Assembly: GCF_000285295.1 (NCBI RefSeq)
Contig: NZ_CADP01000001.1
Coordinates: 205,644-263,389, forward strand
Direction of reading: 5' to 3'
Length of the DNA: 57,746 bases
DNA from: Komagataeibacter europaeus LMG 18890
GTDB taxonomy: Bacteria; Pseudomonadota; Alphaproteobacteria; Acetobacterales; Acetobacteraceae
The translations under genes were made by a program, and so were the position numbers. The notes under the pieces are model-generated. The model did not search any database and was not told the origin of the DNA. It was given only the letters and a program-made list of their open reading frames with translations. Each line of letters opens with the position of its first letter. Positions within the stretch are counted from its first letter, which is position 1. This document shows positions 50,998 to 57,746 of this stretch, piece by piece.

Positions 50998-51903
50998 ATG
51001 AAAATTTATTCCGATCAGGAAACGGGCGACTTCCTGCCATTTTCCCCCCTGGTCAACGCGCTGGCGCTCGCCATGCAGGAACTGGAACGGGGCCAGATCC
51101 AGTGCCCGGAACGGACAACCGTGCGCACACATGACCATGCTGGCGCACTGATGGCCATGCCATCGGTCGGGCGGGATATCATGGTCACCAAACTACTGAC
51201 CCTGTTTGGTGGCAATCCCGCCCTTGGCCTGCCAACCATACAGGGGCAGGTCATCTGCGCCGAAGCCTGCACCGGGCGCTTCCTGTTCACGCTTGACGGG
51301 CCAACCGTCACCATGCGCCGCACCGCCGCGGTCAGCATGCTGGGCATCCGCACGCTGGCGCGCGGCCCGGTCCGGCGCATGCTGGTCATTGGCACCGGCA
51401 CGCAGGCAGTGGCGCACCTGCAGGCGTTATGCGCCCTGTATCCCGGCATTACCGTCGTCATTCGCGGGCGCACACCCCAACGGGCACGCGATTTCTGCAT
51501 GCGGCACCAGACACCTGCCCTCACCCTGCGCGCGGAAGACACGCGGGAGGAACCGTTTGATGTCGTCATCACCGTCACGGCCAGCACGTCGGTCATTTAT
51601 AATGAACCTGCCCGCGCGGACTGCCTGGTCATCGGCGTGGGCGCCTACCGGACCGACATGGTCGAAATCGGGCCGACGACCATAGCGGGCAGCGCGCTGT
51701 ACGTGGATGACGCCATCGGCGCACCGGTCGAGGCAGGCGACCTGTATCAGGCTGGCGTGGACTGGAACACCGTAAGCCCCCTGTCGCGCGCACTGGATGA
51801 CGGGGCGCCCACTGATGGCAGGCCCGTTTTCTTCAAATCCGTCGGATGTTCCGCATGGGATCTGGCGGCCTGCCGGGTGGCGCGCCTGCATGGGGCGGAG
51901 TGA
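50998..51903 (+). CDS. ornithine cyclodeaminase/mu-crystallin family protein
   Basis: 301 aa from ATG 50998 (a frame also opens at 50965). NAD(P)-binding fold RRMLVIGTGTQAVAHLQALCALYPG near residue 130, AAVSMLGIRTLARG before it, then VITVTASTSVIYNEPARADCLVIGVGAYRTDMVEIG. N-terminal substrate domain QCPERTTVRTHDHAGALMAMPSV, VTKLLTLFGGNP. Family enzymes include ornithine cyclodeaminase, alanine dehydrogenase and delta1-pyrroline-2-carboxylate reductase; the last is common in such pairs. The following 2-hydroxyacid dehydrogenase starts 45 nt downstream. Exact substrate unknown. Confidence 0.85.
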   Translation: MKIYSDQETGDFLPFSPLVNALALAMQELERGQIQCPERTTVRTHDHAGALMAMPSVGRDIMVTKLLTLFGGNPALGLPTIQGQVICAEACTGRFLFTLDGPTVTMRRTAAVSMLGIRTLARGPVRRMLVIGTGTQAVAHLQALCALYPGITVVIRGRTPQRARDFCMRHQTPALTLRAEDTREEPFDVVITVTASTSVIYNEPARADCLVIGVGAYRTDMVEIGPTTIAGSALYVDDAIGAPVEAGDLYQAGVDWNTVSPLSRALDDGAPTDGRPVFFKSVGCSAWDLAACRVARLHGAE

Positions 51904-51948
51904 ACCCGCGCGTGCATCCATTTCCCATCCCCTGAGAGGATAGTGGCC

Positions 51949-52917
51949 GTGAGCCAGATACAAAGCCCCAACCAGACCATCTATGTCGCGCATGAATATT
52001 ACGACATCCGCGCGGAACTGGAAAAACGCCCCGGCAGTCCGCCCTGCGTGCAGGTCCGGACATTCGCGCAACTGGAACAGATCATACCGCAGGCGGAAAT
52101 ACTGGTGATATCCATGTTATGGCGCGATAGCCTGCTGGAGCGCGCGCCTCGGCTGAAACTGATACAGTCCATCAGTTCCGGGGTGGAGCAGTTTGACCTG
52201 GAACAGATCAGGGCACGCGACATCCACCTGTGCAATGCACGCGGGGCGAATGCCGCCGTGGTTGCCGAACATGCGCTTGCCCTGATGCTCAGCCTGTCAC
52301 GCCGCCTGTATGAGGCACGGGACAACCAGCACCGCGCCCACTGGTCGGGCACCGGCATGGACGACCGCCCCCGCTTGCAGGAACTGACCGGCAAAACGGT
52401 GCTGATCATAGGCATGGGCACCATTGGCGACCGGCTGGCGCGGATCTGTCTGGCGCTGGGCATGCAGGTCAGGGGCATGCGCCACAGTTCCCGCCCGCTC
52501 GATGTGCCGGGTGTTACGCAGGTCATGGCCAGCGACCTGCATGCCGCCATGGGCCAGGCCGATCATATCGTGCTGACCTGTCCCCTGACCCCGCAGACCG
52601 AAGGGTTGATGAACCAGCGCGCCTTTGCCGCCATGAAGCGCGACGCCTGCCTGATCAACGTGGCGCGCGGGCGGGTCGTGGATGAAAGCGCCCTGATCGC
52701 CGCCCTGCGCACGAACGCCATCGCGGGCGCGGCCCTCGATACCTATGCGGATGAACCGCTGCCATCCACTTCCCCACTCTGGCAACTGCCCAACCTGGTC
52801 ATGACCAGCCATGTCGCGGGAGAGACGCAGTTCTATGAACGCAATGTCGTGGATATCCTGCTGGACAATACCAGGGCACTGGAAACCGGCGGCCCGTTGC
52901 GTAACCAGATTGTATGA
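51949..52917 (+). CDS. D-isomer-specific 2-hydroxyacid dehydrogenase
   Basis: 322 aa, start at the second GTG (51949) 8 nt after GAGAGGA; an in-frame GTG at 51943 is also open. NAD fold GKTVLIIGMGTIGDRLARI near residue 146; catalytic Arg in LINVARGRVVDESAL, Glu in AALDTYADEPLP and His in LVMTSHVAGET. The substrate part starts AHEYYDIRAELEKRPG. Relatives act on glyoxylate, hydroxypyruvate or phosphoglycerate; it cannot be told which. Likely one transcript with the cyclodeaminase-like gene. Confidence 0.9.
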   Translation: MSQIQSPNQTIYVAHEYYDIRAELEKRPGSPPCVQVRTFAQLEQIIPQAEILVISMLWRDSLLERAPRLKLIQSISSGVEQFDLEQIRARDIHLCNARGANAAVVAEHALALMLSLSRRLYEARDNQHRAHWSGTGMDDRPRLQELTGKTVLIIGMGTIGDRLARICLALGMQVRGMRHSSRPLDVPGVTQVMASDLHAAMGQADHIVLTCPLTPQTEGLMNQRAFAAMKRDACLINVARGRVVDESALIAALRTNAIAGAALDTYADEPLPSTSPLWQLPNLVMTSHVAGETQFYERNVVDILLDNTRALETGGPLRNQIV

Positions 52918-52976
52918 AGAAGTTTTTTGAAAAAGGTGATATCCGGAAACTGTTATTACTTTTCAGATGCTTTCCC
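52916..52976. repeat. Faint copy R6 of the palindromic element
   Basis: AAGAAGTTTTTTGAAAAAGG after the stop of the hydroxyacid dehydrogenase resembles the AAGTTTTTG arm and TTTTTGAAAAA hairpin of R4, but only about half the element can be aligned. It lies between convergent genes. Confidence 0.35.
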
Positions 52977-54180
52977 TGACATGCTTTTTCAGCATGAGCA
53001 GGGCAAGCAGGTACACAATCAGTCCACCTGCCGAAAACAGCGCCCCACCCCAGCCCAGCGCACCATAACCGAACTGCCGCGCCAGCAGGAAGCTGCCCCC
53101 GGCCGCCCCCACGGCATTGGCGATATTGAACGCGGAATGATTGAGGGAGGCCGCAAGCGTCTGCGCATCCCCCGCAAAGTCCATCAGGCGTGTCTGCAAC
53201 GCCGGCCCAAGCGCATTGACGAAGGTTGGCACCAGGAACACGTCAACCATCAGGGCGATCTGGCTGTGCAGGATATAGGGAAACACCAGCATGGCCGCCG
53301 CACTGCCCGCCAGCGCGATCAGTGCGGCAAGATCAAGGTTGCGGTCCACCAGCCATGCGCCCGCATTCGCGCCCGCCAGCATGCCCGCGCCCCACACCAC
53401 CATATACACCATGGATTCCCATTCGGGCACATGGGTCACGTTCTGCAGCACGCTGGTCAGGTAGGTATAGATCGTAAACATGCCGCCAAAGCCGATTGCC
53501 GCGGTCAGCAATGTCAGCAGCACCTGCACGTTGCCCATCGCGCTGACTTCCCTGAAGGGGGAATTCTGCCGGTTTGGCGGATCGGCAGGAATATAGCGCC
53601 ACACCCCCAGGAACGTGACGAAACCCAGAATGGCGATCGTAAGATACGCCATGCGCCAGCCCAGGTGATTGGCGGCGAATGTTGAAAACGGCGCGCCGAT
53701 CAGGGTCGCAATGGCGATACCCGACAGAACCCGCCCCACGGCCCAGCCGCGTCGCGCACGTTCCACCATGGATGCGCCAACCAGCGCGGAAATCCCGAAC
53801 AGCGCCCCGTGCGGCAGGCCGGTAATGAAACGCGCGACTTCCACCAGTCCGGGCGTCGGCATGACGATGCTCAGGATATTCCCGAAACAGAACAGCAGTA
53901 GCAAAACCAGCAGCAGTTCACGCCGCGAAAGCCGCGCACCCAGAATGGTGATGAGCGGCGCACCGATCACCACACCCAGCGCATAGGCGGTGATGACATA
54001 ACCGGCATCGGCCACGGACAGCCTGAGGGACGTGGCGAATTCCGGCAGCATGCCCATGATGGCGAATTCCCCCGTCCCGACGACAAACGTGCCAAACGTC
54101 AGGATGAAGAAAGCGGCGGTTTTCCCGTGCGGGGGCGCAACCTGCGTGATCGCGTCCCCGGCCTGCGTGTTATCTGACAT
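52963..54180 (-). CDS. MFS transporter (DHA1 family)
   Basis: 405 aa with 12 hydrophobic helices. N-terminal ITQVAPPHGKTAAFFILTFGTFVVGTGEFAIMGMLPEFATSL resembles AraJ/YdhP-type exporters; loop motif GARLSRRELLLVLLLLFCFGNILS after helix 2 and RFITGLPHGALFGISALVGASMVE after helix 4. Shares architecture with the MFS protein at 38090-39316 in this window. It is immediately downstream (23 nt) of the HbpS-like gene in the same transcript, which suggests export or uptake coupled with that pathway. Confidence 0.9.
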   Translation of the reverse strand: MSDNTQAGDAITQVAPPHGKTAAFFILTFGTFVVGTGEFAIMGMLPEFATSLRLSVADAGYVITAYALGVVIGAPLITILGARLSRRELLLVLLLLFCFGNILSIVMPTPGLVEVARFITGLPHGALFGISALVGASMVERARRGWAVGRVLSGIAIATLIGAPFSTFAANHLGWRMAYLTIAILGFVTFLGVWRYIPADPPNRQNSPFREVSAMGNVQVLLTLLTAAIGFGGMFTIYTYLTSVLQNVTHVPEWESMVYMVVWGAGMLAGANAGAWLVDRNLDLAALIALAGSAAAMLVFPYILHSQIALMVDVFLVPTFVNALGPALQTRLMDFAGDAQTLAASLNHSAFNIANAVGAAGGSFLLARQFGYGALGWGGALFSAGGLIVYLLALLMLKKHVRESI

Positions 54181-54203
54181 GACGCATCATCCAAAAAGGG
54201 CAA

Positions 54204-54599
54204 TCAGGCGGCTGGCTGCGTGGCGGCACGGGCAATGGCGATGTCGTCTTCCTTACTGGCGCCCGACACGCCGATCGCGCCCAGCACGCTGCCATCCGCC
54301 CCCTTCAGCACGACACCACCACCGAAGCTGGTCAGGCCACCATTGGTGTTTTCCAGGCTGTAGGCCGCGCCACCCGGCTGCGCGATCGTGGCGAAGACGG
54401 CGCTGTCCATCTGGAACAGGACGGCCGTGCGGGCCTTCTTCTGGCTGACCTCGATCGCACCGAGCGGACAGCCATCCATACGGATGAAGGCCACGGGCCA
54501 CGCCGCCGCATCCATGATGGAAATACTGACCGTAACGCCCAGACGCGCCGCCTCTGACCGGGCGGCGTCAAGCAGGGACATGGCATGGGAAAGCTGCAC
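54204..54599 (-). CDS. GlcG/HbpS family (DUF336) protein
   Basis: 131 aa from a GTG (54599), which fits the family's start (VQLSHAMSLLDAARSEAARLG) and has GAGGG upstream; the open frame to 54671 is an artefact. The fold is the heme-binding/GlcG type: VTVSISIMDAAAWPVAFIRMDGCPLGAIEVSQKKARTAVLF, SAVFATIAQPGG, LTSFGGGVVLKGADGSVLGAIGVSGASKEDDIAIARAA. Members bind haem or small ligands or act in glycolate/aromatic pathways; the role is unclear. Lies between the IclR regulator and an MFS gene. Confidence 0.88.
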   Translation of the reverse strand: MQLSHAMSLLDAARSEAARLGVTVSISIMDAAAWPVAFIRMDGCPLGAIEVSQKKARTAVLFQMDSAVFATIAQPGGAAYSLENTNGGLTSFGGGVVLKGADGSVLGAIGVSGASKEDDIAIARAATQPAA

Positions 54600-54691
54600 T
54601 GTGAAAAAACCCTCTGTCTCGCGAAGAATTAAAGACAGGTTAGACACACGCTGGCGGAATGGAACATGCAAAGACGTGACCGCGTCATTTC

Positions 54692-54706
54692 TTCAACATT
54701 GTTGAA
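54692..54706. promoter_or_regulatory. Perfect 15-nt palindrome upstream of the HbpS-like/MFS unit
   Basis: TTCAACATTGTTGAA: two 7-nt perfect arms around one T. It covers the stop codon end of the IclR gene and lies 93 nt upstream of the HbpS-like start, a possible IclR operator. Confidence 0.45.
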
Positions 54707-55442
54707 CAGATGCCTGTTCCACATGCCGCATCATCATCCACCCCAGCCGCACAAGACGGGGGCGGGACAGGCGTGACGCCGGGCCGGTCAGGCCGATGCT
54801 GGCGCGGACTTCCCCCTGTTCGCGCCACGGAATGGCGACACAGTTCCAGCCGGGGCGGCAGGCCCCGGTATCAATCGCGTAGCCCTGCACCCTCACCGCC
54901 TCGATCCGGGCCAGGGTCATGGCGTCCAGCGCGCCGACGCGCGTCGCCATGACCCGTTTGCGCAGGCCGGGCACGAACGCAAGGAACACCAGCCCCACGG
55001 CGGAGCCTTCAAGCTGTTCATGCAGCGGTGGCCTGCCGTTGGCTGTCCCGTCACCGCCTTCGAATACCTCCAGATACGCTGCTTCGTCCCCGCTGGGCAC
55101 GGCCAGGTAGACGGTCATGCCACTGTCGCGTGCAATCGCCTGCATGACGGGACGCAGCCGTGCCCGCAGGGCATTGTCGTCGCCCGCGATGCGCGCAAGG
55201 TTCAGGATACGCCCACCCAGATGGTAGCGCACATCCCCATGCCTGCGCTGCACATATCCCAGATGGTCAAGGGTCTGGAGGATGTTGTGCGCCGTCGTCT
55301 TGCCCAGTCCCGATATCTCGGCAATTTCCTGCAGCCGCGCGCGACCGCCCTTCTGTGCGATGATTTCCAGGATGGCGGCTGACCGTTCAATGGACTGGAT
55401 CAGTCGGGGTGTCTTTTCCACGGGCAATACGTTTCCAGCCAT
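54693..55442 (-). CDS. IclR family transcriptional regulator
   Basis: 249 aa. N-terminal winged helix-turn-helix near residues 15-70 (IERSAAILEIIAQKGGRARLQEIAEISGLGKTTAHNILQTLDHLGYV), linker and C-terminal GAF-like effector domain (SGMTVYLAVPSGDEAAYLEVFEG, GSAVGLVFLAFVPGLRKRVMA, GYAIDTGACRPGWNCVAIPW). It precedes the HbpS-like and MFS genes on the same strand, 93 nt away, and so probably controls them (and itself). The effector is unknown. Confidence 0.92.
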   Translation of the reverse strand: MAGNVLPVEKTPRLIQSIERSAAILEIIAQKGGRARLQEIAEISGLGKTTAHNILQTLDHLGYVQRRHGDVRYHLGGRILNLARIAGDDNALRARLRPVMQAIARDSGMTVYLAVPSGDEAAYLEVFEGGDGTANGRPPLHEQLEGSAVGLVFLAFVPGLRKRVMATRVGALDAMTLARIEAVRVQGYAIDTGACRPGWNCVAIPWREQGEVRASIGLTGPASRLSRPRLVRLGWMMMRHVEQASVQQC

Positions 55443-55609
55443 ATCAGGGACATGCTCCCTGCTTTTGCAGTATGCTGTCAGGTTCCGGACCGGAATGATC
55501 CCTACAGGATTTCGTCACCCCGGAATAACCCGGAACAGAACGGAAATCTGTCGGGTTATATTGTTCCATGGGTCTGGAAAAAATATGCAGATCGTATATA
55601 TCTTCTTTC

Positions 55610-56062
55610 ATGCGCCTGACCCTGCATACAGATTACGCCCTACGGACACTGATCTATCTGGGGATCCATACGGATCGCCTGACGTCCATCCGTGAAGTGG
55701 CACAGGCCTATGGCATTTCGGAAAACCATCTTGTCAAGATCATACACAAGCTGGGTCAGGCGGGTTTTGTCGAAACCATCCGGGGCCGTAATGGCGGCCT
55801 GAAGCTGGGACGGCCGGCGGCCTCCATCGTGCTGGGGGACGTGGTGCGCCACACGGAAGAAGACATGGCGCTGGTCACATGCATGCACCCCACGGAAGCA
55901 GGCAGCAAGGCCACCAGCTGTATCCTGGCGGATGTCTGTCGCCTGCGGGGCGTACTGGGGGAGGCCCTCGGCTCCTTTATCGCCGTCATGGACCATTATA
56001 CACTTGCTGATGTCATAACAGACCAGGAACGCCAGCGCCTGCGTCGTCCCCTGCCAGCCTGA
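55610..56062 (+). CDS. Rrf2 family transcriptional regulator (NsrR-like Cys triad)
   Basis: 150 aa from ATG 55610 (MRLTLHTDYALRTLIYLG), the family start; the frame to 55568 is leader. Winged helix with ISENHLVKIIHKLGQAGFVETIRGRNGG. Three Cys at residues 91, 104 and 110 (CMHPTEAG...SCILADVC) may bind an Fe-S cluster, as in NsrR and IscR, though here the first two are 12 apart, against 4-6 in the best-known members. Divergent from IclR, with 168 nt between; followed by its own terminator and the aldehyde dehydrogenase gene. Confidence 0.9.
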   Translation: MRLTLHTDYALRTLIYLGIHTDRLTSIREVAQAYGISENHLVKIIHKLGQAGFVETIRGRNGGLKLGRPAASIVLGDVVRHTEEDMALVTCMHPTEAGSKATSCILADVCRLRGVLGEALGSFIAVMDHYTLADVITDQERQRLRRPLPA

Positions 56063-56167
56063 CCCCCATATTCCCGTTGGGGGTGTGGAATGAACTCCAT
56101 TTTACAATTCCACTCCAACCGGGGCCGGCCCCCGGCATAACAGCAAGAAAACCGGCGGCTTTTCCCT

Positions 56168-56207
56168 GTCCCGCATATTCCGCCTCCGTGCGGGACAATG
56201 ATTTTTT
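56168..56207 (+). terminator. Rho-independent terminator after the Rrf2 gene
   Basis: GTCCCGCA, 13-nt loop, TGCGGGAC, then AATGATTTTTT. It separates the Rrf2 gene from the aldehyde dehydrogenase. A second small hairpin (CCCCC...GGGGG) and a GTGGAAT...ATTCCAC pair lie between the stop codon and this terminator. Confidence 0.8.
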
Positions 56208-56302
56208 GCACGTTTCAAGGGTTGGTGATACCTGAAACGATTCTTGCACGCCTGCTGGTGAAATATATACTTCTTGAAGAAACTCTGAGGAACCTACTGC
56301 CA

Positions 56303-57694
56303 ATGGCTTATGCTACGACCAACCCTTATACTGGCGAGACGCTCGAGACGTTTCCCAATGCCACGGATCAGGAAGTCCAGACCGCACTGACCGAAGCATA
56401 CGACGTCTTCAAGACATGGCGGCATACGTCCTTTGCCGAACGCGCGAAGGTCATGACGGCGGCAGGCCAGATCCTGCGCCGCGATATCGACAAATACGCC
56501 CGCCTGGCGACGCTGGAAATGGGCAAGACCTTTGCCGAGGCAAAGGCCGAGACCATCCTGTCGGCCGAAATCTTTGAATACTACGCAACACATGCCGAAC
56601 GCCTGCTGGCGCCGGAAAAGCTGCCGGTCGCGGATCCGAAGGAAGGCGACGCCATCCTGATCCATCAGCCGCAGGGCATCGTCTTTGCGATCGAACCGTG
56701 GAACTTCCCGTACTACCAGATCGCCCGCATCATCGCGCCGCAGCTTTCGGCCGGTAACACGGTGCTGCTCAAGCATGCTTCCAACGTGCCGCAGTGCGCG
56801 GCGGCTTTCGACAGCCTGATGGCGGAAGCCGGCCTGCCCAAGGGCGGGTTCCGCAACCTGTATGCCGCGCGCCACCACACGGAAATGATCCTGAGCGACC
56901 CGCGCGTATGCGGTGTTGCCCTCACCGGTTCCGAAGGTGCAGGCACCATCATCGCGGGCGTCGCGGCCAAGGCACTGAAGAAGTCCACCATGGAACTGGG
57001 CGGTTCCGACGCCTTCGTGGTGCTGGATGATGCTGATCTGGAAAAGACCGTGAAATGGGCCGTTTTCGGTCGTCACTGGAACGCTGGCCAGGTCTGCGTG
57101 TCCGCCAAGCGCCTGATCGTGGCCGACGCCATTTATGACAAGTTTGTCGAGCTGTACAAGAAGGGCGTGGCCGAACTGAAGGCTGGCGACCCGATGGACC
57201 CGACCACCACGCTGGCGCCGCTGTCCTCGCAGAAAGCGGCTGACGACCTGATGGCGCAGGTTGAAGAAGCCAAGAAGCATGGTGCGGTTGTTGAAACCAT
57301 CGGCGCGCCGGTACCCGAAAAGGGCGCCTTCTTCCGTCCGCTGCTGATGACCAACCTGCACAAGGACAACGAAGCCCGTCACTGGGAATTCTTCGGCCCG
57401 GTCACCCAGCTGTACCGTGCGAAGGACGATGCGGACGCCATCCGTATCGCCAATGACTCCCCCTACGGCCTGGGCGGCGCTGTCTTTACGCGCGACACCC
57501 AGCGCGGCGTGAAAGTGGCCGAACAGATCTATACCGGCATGGTGTATGTCAACCATCCGACCATGGTGAAGGCCGACCTGCCCTTCGGCGGTGTCGCCCG
57601 TTCGGGCTACGGCCGCGAACTGATCGGCCTTGGCATCAAGGAATTCGTCAATCACAAGCTGATTGATGTCGTGGATATCGACGCCCCGTTCTGA
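56303..57694 (+). CDS. gabD: NAD(P)-dependent succinate-semialdehyde/aldehyde dehydrogenase
   Basis: 463 aa from ATG 56303, preceded by GAGGAA; the longer open frame to 56198 is in the leader. ALDH signatures: substrate pocket Asn134 in EPWNFPYYQIARIIAPQL, catalytic Glu231 in ELGGSDAFVV, catalytic Cys265 in GQVCVSAKR, EFFGPVTQLY, and FGGVARSGYGRELIGLGIKEFVNHKL. It resembles the succinate-semialdehyde dehydrogenase branch; other acyl-aldehyde substrates remain possible. Stands alone after the Rrf2 terminator. Confidence 0.9.
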   Translation: MAYATTNPYTGETLETFPNATDQEVQTALTEAYDVFKTWRHTSFAERAKVMTAAGQILRRDIDKYARLATLEMGKTFAEAKAETILSAEIFEYYATHAERLLAPEKLPVADPKEGDAILIHQPQGIVFAIEPWNFPYYQIARIIAPQLSAGNTVLLKHASNVPQCAAAFDSLMAEAGLPKGGFRNLYAARHHTEMILSDPRVCGVALTGSEGAGTIIAGVAAKALKKSTMELGGSDAFVVLDDADLEKTVKWAVFGRHWNAGQVCVSAKRLIVADAIYDKFVELYKKGVAELKAGDPMDPTTTLAPLSSQKAADDLMAQVEEAKKHGAVVETIGAPVPEKGAFFRPLLMTNLHKDNEARHWEFFGPVTQLYRAKDDADAIRIANDSPYGLGGAVFTRDTQRGVKVAEQIYTGMVYVNHPTMVKADLPFGGVARSGYGRELIGLGIKEFVNHKLIDVVDIDAPF

Positions 57695-57715
57695 TCGGGT
57701 CAATATTCCCGGACA

Positions 57716-57746
57716 CGCGGCCTGTCTTGCAGGCAGGCCGCGCCAC
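57716..57746 (+). terminator. Probable terminator after gabD (window edge)
   Basis: CGCGGCCTG / CAGGCCGCG with a 9-nt loop, about 22 nt after the stop codon. The window ends before any T-run would be seen. Confidence 0.6.

Noticed and set aside
50780-51001. 73-codon frame before the cyclodeaminase-like gene
   Set aside because: Starts after no ribosome site, low-complexity start (PPPFPRG) and no homology features.
1-57746. tRNA or rRNA genes, CRISPR array, transposase, integrase, prophage
   Set aside because: No acceptor/T-loop signature, no spaced direct repeats, and no transposase, recombinase or phage protein motifs in any frame.

Overview
The window is a contiguous, gene-dense piece of a GC-rich alphaproteobacterial chromosome. 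The gene set points to an acetic acid bacterium (Acetobacteraceae, probably Komagataeibacter/Gluconacetobacter-like). The evidence is a periplasmic Tat/haem-c/GMC gluconate-type dehydrogenase, a pyruvate-decarboxylase-family enzyme, pyruvate phosphate dikinase with its regulator, aerobic-type cobalamin genes, and the dnaX-ebfC-recR and clpS-clpA arrangements. The genus is an inference; no rRNA, tRNA, insertion sequence, integrase, prophage or CRISPR array was seen.

Layout. 1-5.4 kb: 5' part of aroA, an Asp-rich FYDLN zinc-ribbon protein, then a leftward housekeeping run of 4.5S RNA (ffs), dnaX, ebfC/ybaB, recR, an SDR pteridine-reductase-like gene and folB. 5.4-13 kb: ggt, map, a D,D-carboxypeptidase, clpS-clpA and a YnfA membrane protein. 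13-18.2 kb: a DUF3465 protein, ppk2, ydfG, a YqgE/AlgH protein, a HAD phosphatase and pyrD. 18.2-23.4 kb: a three-subunit gluconate-2-dehydrogenase-type respiratory enzyme (Tat small subunit, GMC subunit with a Cys cluster, triheme cytochrome c) followed by a royal-jelly/Yellow-like protein. 23.7-29.8 kb: the late cobalamin (nucleotide-loop) genes cobD, cobQ, cobO, cobU, cobT, cobS and cobC. 30-32.3 kb: two convergent Acetobacteraceae-type unknowns, one a membrane-anchored protein with a degenerate Mrr-like nuclease fold. 32.5-36.7 kb: asparagine permease, a beta-barrel-like outer membrane protein and asparaginase. 36.7-40.4 kb: a DszC/SfnB-like flavoenzyme, an MFS exporter, an unknown protein and a 43-residue hydrophobic peptide gene. 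40.5-44.3 kb: an AT-rich-flanked pair, radical SAM plus 2-keto-acid decarboxylase. 44.3-50.2 kb: ppdK with its regulator, and a DUF3311/sodium-solute symporter pair. 50.3-57.7 kb: bacterioferritin-associated ferredoxin, an ornithine-cyclodeaminase-like gene plus a 2-hydroxyacid dehydrogenase, MFS/HbpS-like/IclR, an Rrf2 regulator and a succinate-semialdehyde-type dehydrogenase.

How the parts relate. Several units are tightly coupled by 1-4 nt stop/start overlaps (recR-SDR, cobU-cobO-cobQ, cobT-cobS, HAD-pyrD, DUF3311-symporter, the three dehydrogenase subunits). A recurring imperfect palindromic intergenic element with nested hairpins sits at several operon ends and probably works as terminator DNA. 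The least explained parts are the 40.2-44.3 kb block (hydrophobic peptide gene, structured non-coding stretch, keto-acid decarboxylase, radical SAM enzyme) and the membrane-anchored pseudonuclease at 30.1-31.4 kb.
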